A stretch of DNA of 8,407 nt, from assembly GCA_902802975.1 (NCBI GenBank), contig CADCOF010000138.1, positions 1-8,407 on the forward strand, read 5' to 3'. The stretch's first letter is position 1, and every line of letters begins with the position of its first letter. Origin of the DNA: an uncultured Ruminococcus sp. (GTDB lineage Bacteria > Bacillota > Clostridia > Oscillospirales > Acutalibacteraceae). Below, in pieces: positions 5,273 through 8,407 of the stretch. The notes beneath the pieces were generated by a model that was not told where the DNA came from, did no database searches, and worked only from the letters and a program-made list of their open reading frames with translations. Position numbers and translations under genes: made by a program.

Positions 5273-7237
5273 ATGTATAATGTTAATCTTGAAATAGCGG
5301 CTTTTTTATTGTCATCATTATGTTTAATCTATATTATGGGTTCCAAAAAGAAACAATTTCGTCTATCAAATATAAACGGAAATAATTTTACAGATCAGCA
5401 TTTTATTTTTATTAACATGTTGGTATCTGTGATTATATCTTCTGCGACTTCTGTCAGCAGTTATTATCTTGAAGATATTGTATCACAGGACGTTATTGTT
5501 TTGCAGTATCTTCTGCACGCGCTGTACTTTTTCTTTCATAATTTCCTGCCTATCTGCTTTGCACAATACGTAATGAACGTCAGCGGCACATGGAAAGGAC
5601 TCAAGAGTGCCTTTTATATATTATTCACCATGCCGTTCACTCTTTGTGAACTAATGGTTATGACAAACAATTTCACCGGATTCGTTTTCTATTTGGACAA
5701 TGATCTGGTATATCATCGTGGATCACTAATCACAATTAGCTACGCGTTCGGGCTATTTTACTATGTTATAGGTTTTGCATCATTCTTCAGACATCAAAAA
5801 GCGATGTCAAAAAGTGACCGTCAAACATTGGGCTTTATTTTAGGGTTATCTGCTGTTGGGGTCATATTGCAAGGAATAAGATCGGATTTTGCTGTGGAGC
5901 TTTTTGCCGAAAGTCTGACACTCGGCGGCATTATGATGATGCTTGAGGAGCGAAGCGGAAACGTAGACGCGCTCACGGGTGTTTTGAATCGCAATGCCTT
6001 AATGGATGACTGCCGAAAGCTGATCGAAAACCACAAAGAATTCAGCATTATTATTGTCAACTTGACTGATCTGGACATGTTTTCCAAGCTGTTCAACGGA
6101 CGAAATATTGACAGCCTGCTTATCCAGGTATCTGACTGGCTGAAATCTATCTCTACCGAACAGGATTTGTATATATATAGAAGCTATGATTTTGCAATAG
6201 TTTGCCACCAAACATCTGATCTTGAAACGGAATACATCACCGAATCTATTCTCAATCGATTCAGTAAAGACTGGAAAACCGGCGGTGCGTCTTTCCACTT
6301 AGAGGCACTCGTCAGCGTACTCAACAGTTCCGATGATATATCATCGCTCGATGAGCTTATGGAAGTACTTGCATCTACGTACATAAAAACCGGGCTTGGT
6401 TCTCGTCTTGTTTCAAAAGATGAATTTTTCTCAAATCAACGAAACAGAAAAATCGAACAATCGCTGCGCGACGCGATAGAAAAGAAACAGCTGAGAGTCT
6501 GGTATCAGCCGATATGGTCGGTTGAAGAGGAAAAAACAATTGCCGCGGAAGCACTGATACGAATAGACAGTGACGCATTCAGAGGCGTTTCTCCCGCCGA
6601 ATATATTTCAATTGCGGAGCAAAGCGGAATTATTCGCGATATAGGATTATTTGTGTTTGAAGATGTTTGCCGTTTCCTGAAAAGTATTTCGGATAAAGAT
6701 TTTGGGCTATCTTACATTGAGATAAATCTTTCTGTTCATCAATTTTTGTATGATGACATTGCAAAGCATTTTGAAGCGATACGGCAACAGTATGATATTC
6801 CGGCTGAAAAGCTGAATCTGGAAATCACAGAATCGGCGTCTATTGGAGACGCACCGATAGTGTCACAGACAATGAAGGCACTGCGTTCGCTGGGATATAC
6901 ATTCTCGCTCGACGACTTCGGCACGGGCTACTCGAATCTTGCACAGTTTATCGGTGGTCACTACAAAAATATAAAAATCGACAAGTCGCTGCTGTGGGAA
7001 TCCGATCACAACGAAAAGAATGCGTATTTGCTTGACGGTTTGATTCGTGTTATTCGCAGTCTCGGCTGCAATGTCGTGCAGGAGGGCGTTGAAACTGCGG
7101 AACAGTTGAGCAGAACGAAAAAAGCCGGCGGAAATCTCATACAAGGATACTTTTTCAGCAAGCCACTTCCGGAGGATAAATTTATCGACTATTTAGTTGA
7201 TAGCATCGAAAGCGAAAAAGAAGAAAGCGAAAAGTGA
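5273..7237 (+). CDS. Seven-helix membrane protein with degenerate GGDEF and intact EAL domain (c-di-GMP phosphodiesterase)
   Basis: A 654-residue membrane signalling protein predicted to hydrolyse c-di-GMP to pGpG. About seven hydrophobic helices (near 5-22, 44-62, 78-99, 113-131, 150-172, 186-201, 206-223) form an N-terminal sensor. A GGDEF-like domain follows (about 230-385), with a good DALTGVLNR entry and DLDMF at 266-270, but RSYDF (303-307) replaces GGDEF and no RxxD inhibitory site is seen, so cyclase activity is unlikely. The EAL domain (about 395-645) keeps EALIR (426-430), N485 (INLS), E517 (LEITES), DDFGTGYS (547-554), K568 (KIDKS), E604 (QEGVET) and Q624 (QGYFF), so it should be active. 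The tail is Glu/Lys/Ser-rich. It is monocistronic, divergent from rplJ. Its input signal is unknown; motility or surface life are the usual outputs. Confidence 0.94.
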   Translation: MYNVNLEIAAFLLSSLCLIYIMGSKKKQFRLSNINGNNFTDQHFIFINMLVSVIISSATSVSSYYLEDIVSQDVIVLQYLLHALYFFFHNFLPICFAQYVMNVSGTWKGLKSAFYILFTMPFTLCELMVMTNNFTGFVFYLDNDLVYHRGSLITISYAFGLFYYVIGFASFFRHQKAMSKSDRQTLGFILGLSAVGVILQGIRSDFAVELFAESLTLGGIMMMLEERSGNVDALTGVLNRNALMDDCRKLIENHKEFSIIIVNLTDLDMFSKLFNGRNIDSLLIQVSDWLKSISTEQDLYIYRSYDFAIVCHQTSDLETEYITESILNRFSKDWKTGGASFHLEALVSVLNSSDDISSLDELMEVLASTYIKTGLGSRLVSKDEFFSNQRNRKIEQSLRDAIEKKQLRVWYQPIWSVEEEKTIAAEALIRIDSDAFRGVSPAEYISIAEQSGIIRDIGLFVFEDVCRFLKSISDKDFGLSYIEINLSVHQFLYDDIAKHFEAIRQQYDIPAEKLNLEITESASIGDAPIVSQTMKALRSLGYTFSLDDFGTGYSNLAQFIGGHYKNIKIDKSLLWESDHNEKNAYLLDGLIRVIRSLGCNVVQEGVETAEQLSRTKKAGGNLIQGYFFSKPLPEDKFIDYLVDSIESEKEESEK

Positions 7238-7239
7238 GT

Positions 7240-7297
7240 GTAGAGGGTTGAGAGTTGAGAGTGTAAAGCTAACATTCAACTACTAACTGCCAACTAC
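7240..7297. repeat. Heptad-periodic inverted repeat in the 3' region of the EAL gene
   Basis: The plus strand reads as 7-base steps GTAGAGG, GTTGAGA, GTTGAGA, GTGTAAA (7240-7267). The minus strand from 7297 reads GTAGTTG, GCAGTTA, GTAGTTG, AATGTTA. TTGAGAG is perfectly tandem at 7248-7261, and CAACTAC recurs at 7277 and 7291. The arms pair only loosely. It begins right after the EAL stop codon and does not look coding. Confidence 0.55.
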
Positions 7298-7309
7298 AAT
7301 ACCATTGCA

Positions 7310-7347
7310 AAAAAGATACACGTTGAATTTACAGCGTGTATCTTTTT
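7310..7347. terminator. Bidirectional terminator between the convergent EAL and degV genes
   Basis: A 13-bp perfect stem (7310-7322 with 7335-7347) with a 12-base loop. The plus strand ends in TTTTT, and the minus strand in TTTTTT (7309-7314). It can end transcripts from both sides. Confidence 0.88.
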
Positions 7348-7367
7348 AATGTGTTATTTTAAAATTA

Positions 7368-8228
7368 TCATCTGGTCAGGAAACCTATTCCCACAACGTT
7401 GGGACCGCAGTGGCTTGTTATAGTGCAGCTTGCGGTAGACCTGAAAACGTTTTTAAATACGCCGAGTGACCCTACAATTTCACACATATTCTCAACGACT
7501 TCGGGAGACGCCTCACAGCTTACGACAATAATGTTATCGGGATCGAAGTCCGAAAACTGGGAAAGCTTTTCTCTGACATACTGAGATATGACCTTATCGA
7601 ATTTTCCCCTGTATTTTCTGCCTACAGTCATTGTGGAACCGTTGTTGCAGTCGCATTCGATACACGGCTTGATATTGAGCAGATTTGCGCCAAGCATAGC
7701 AAGCGTTGAACAGCGGCCTCCTGCACGCAAAAACTCAAGATCGTCCAAAACGAAACTCATACTGATGTGTTTTACAAGTTCCGATATTTCTTTTGCGATC
7801 TGCTCGGCGGTAAGAGTTGTTTTTTCAACATATTTTGCTGCTTTCAGCACAAGTAACCCCGTGCCGCATGACAAGCTCTGAGAATCGATCACATAGACAT
7901 GACCTACATCATTAGCCGCTGCAACCGCGTTTTGATGCGAAGACGAAATAGCGGAGCCAATATTGATATGTATGACCTCGTAACCTTCATCTACATATTT
8001 TTTGAACATTTCGGTATATTCCCAAACACTCACTGCCGCGGTTTTCGGAAGTTTCTTCTCATTGCGAAAACGCGCGATAACATCTGCCGGCGTGATATTT
8101 ACCGAATCATCAAAACTTTGACCATCATAGACAATGTGAAGAGGCGTTAGATCAATATTATGCTTTTTTATCAGTTCCTCATTCAAATCGCAGGTGCTGT
8201 CGGATGTGATTTTTATTTTCCTTGTCAT
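7368..8228 (-). CDS. DegV-family (FakB-like) fatty-acid-binding protein
   Basis: A 286-residue cytoplasmic protein of the DegV family, whose members bind one fatty acid and, as FakB, present it to the kinase FakA for phosphorylation and entry into phospholipid synthesis. Family signs are ITSDSTCDL (7-15), the T63 strand, SSSHQNA (95-101) aligning with the usual SGTYQSA loop, DSQSLSCGTGLL (115-126), DLEFLRAGGR (163-172) and SHCGPNVVGIGF (272-283). S95 and H273 sit where FakB proteins contact the carboxylate. Length is normal. The ATG is supported by AAGGAG (8239-8244), 10 bases upstream. It carries ten cysteines, including CIECDC at 189-194, which is high for an intracellular protein. No fakA lies in the window; clostridial genomes often hold several degV paralogues, so the ligand is open. 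Confidence 0.93.
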   Translation of the reverse strand: MTRKIKITSDSTCDLNEELIKKHNIDLTPLHIVYDGQSFDDSVNITPADVIARFRNEKKLPKTAAVSVWEYTEMFKKYVDEGYEVIHINIGSAISSSHQNAVAAANDVGHVYVIDSQSLSCGTGLLVLKAAKYVEKTTLTAEQIAKEISELVKHISMSFVLDDLEFLRAGGRCSTLAMLGANLLNIKPCIECDCNNGSTMTVGRKYRGKFDKVISQYVREKLSQFSDFDPDNIIVVSCEASPEVVENMCEIVGSLGVFKNVFRSTASCTITSHCGPNVVGIGFLTR

Positions 8229-8259
8229 AAGCCTACTGCTCCTTAAAATTGTTTAGATC

Positions 8260-8280
8260 GGCTGCGATATTTCGGCAGCC
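8260..8280 (-). promoter_or_regulatory. Hairpin in the degV leader
   Basis: Minus strand GGCTGC and GCAGCC (8275-8280 with 8260-8265) can form a 6-bp stem with a 9-base loop, within a GC-richer ~86-base leader. No T run follows, so it is not a terminator. It matches no riboswitch I recognise. Confidence 0.35.
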
Positions 8281-8320
8281 ATTGAGACTGCGCGCGACTA
8301 AAGTCCGCACTTTCAGATTA

Positions 8321-8349
8321 ATTATACCAAAGAATGAGCATAAAATCAA
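8321..8349 (-). promoter_or_regulatory. Extended -10 sigma-A promoter for degV
   Basis: Minus strand TTGATT (8344-8349), a 17-base spacer and TATAAT (8321-8326) with TGG before it. The transcript should start near 8314. Confidence 0.85.
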
Positions 8350-8364
8350 TAATGTTTTGCGTAT

Positions 8365-8393
8365 TTGATCGGCTTTTTTAGATATGGTATGAT
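8365..8393 (+). promoter_or_regulatory. Probable promoter for a plus-strand gene beyond the right edge
   Basis: TTGATC (8365-8370), a 17-base spacer and TATGAT (8388-8393) with TGG in the extended -10 position. It is divergent from the degV promoter, with 15 bases between the two -35 boxes. The gene it serves is outside the window; the ATG at 8398 has no Shine-Dalgarno and sits at the expected transcript start, so it is not called. Confidence 0.6.
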
Positions 8394-8407
8394 TGTTATG
8401 CCAAAAT

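Noticed and set aside
1..8407. CRISPR arrays, tRNA, rRNA, phage or restriction genes
   Set aside because: No spaced direct repeats, cloverleaf arms, rRNA signatures or matching protein families were seen in either strand.

Overview
The window looks like chromosomal DNA from a gut-type Clostridia (Firmicutes), probably of the Ruminococcaceae/Oscillospiraceae kind. This is inferred from strong GGAGG ribosome binding sites, UUG starts, sigma-A promoters with TGn-extended -10 boxes, an L10-leader attenuator, a clostridial-type hexameric glutamate dehydrogenase and a secreted LRR_5 (BspA-like) protein. The species cannot be named from sequence alone.

Layout. Bases 1-1703 (minus) hold the first 567 residues of a secreted leucine-rich-repeat protein that runs off the left edge; it is built from at least four ~136-residue modules. 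It follows a short-chain dehydrogenase/reductase (1708-2478, minus) with a 4-base gap, and its ribosome binding site lies inside the last codons of that gene, so the two form one operon behind a promoter at 2551-2579. Next is glutamate dehydrogenase (2745-4097, minus) with a hairpin terminator. The 223-base gap behind it (4098-4320) holds what I read as the right-end relic of an IS200/IS605 (TnpB-type) element. Ribosomal protein L10 (4321-4869, minus) lies upstream of that, with a full autoregulatory leader, attenuator and consensus promoter (4899-5059). The usual partner rplL (L7/L12) is not downstream of it.

On the plus strand, 5273-7237 encodes a seven-helix membrane protein with a degenerate GGDEF domain and an intact EAL domain, a predicted c-di-GMP phosphodiesterase. 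It is divergent from rplJ and has its own extended -10 promoter and a possible operator. It converges on a DegV-family fatty-acid-binding protein (7368-8228, minus) across a bidirectional terminator preceded by a small heptad-periodic inverted element. The right edge carries divergent promoters: one for degV, and one pointing out of the window.

The genes do not form one pathway; there are at least five transcription units. The points most worth a second look are the TnpB-element relic between rplJ and gdhA, the orphan state of rplJ, the operator-like inverted repeat over the EAL-gene promoter, the heptad repeat at 7240-7297, and two UUG starts (rplJ and the SDR) that simple ORF calling would place too far upstream. 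I found no clearly new multi-gene system, CRISPR array, tRNA or rRNA.
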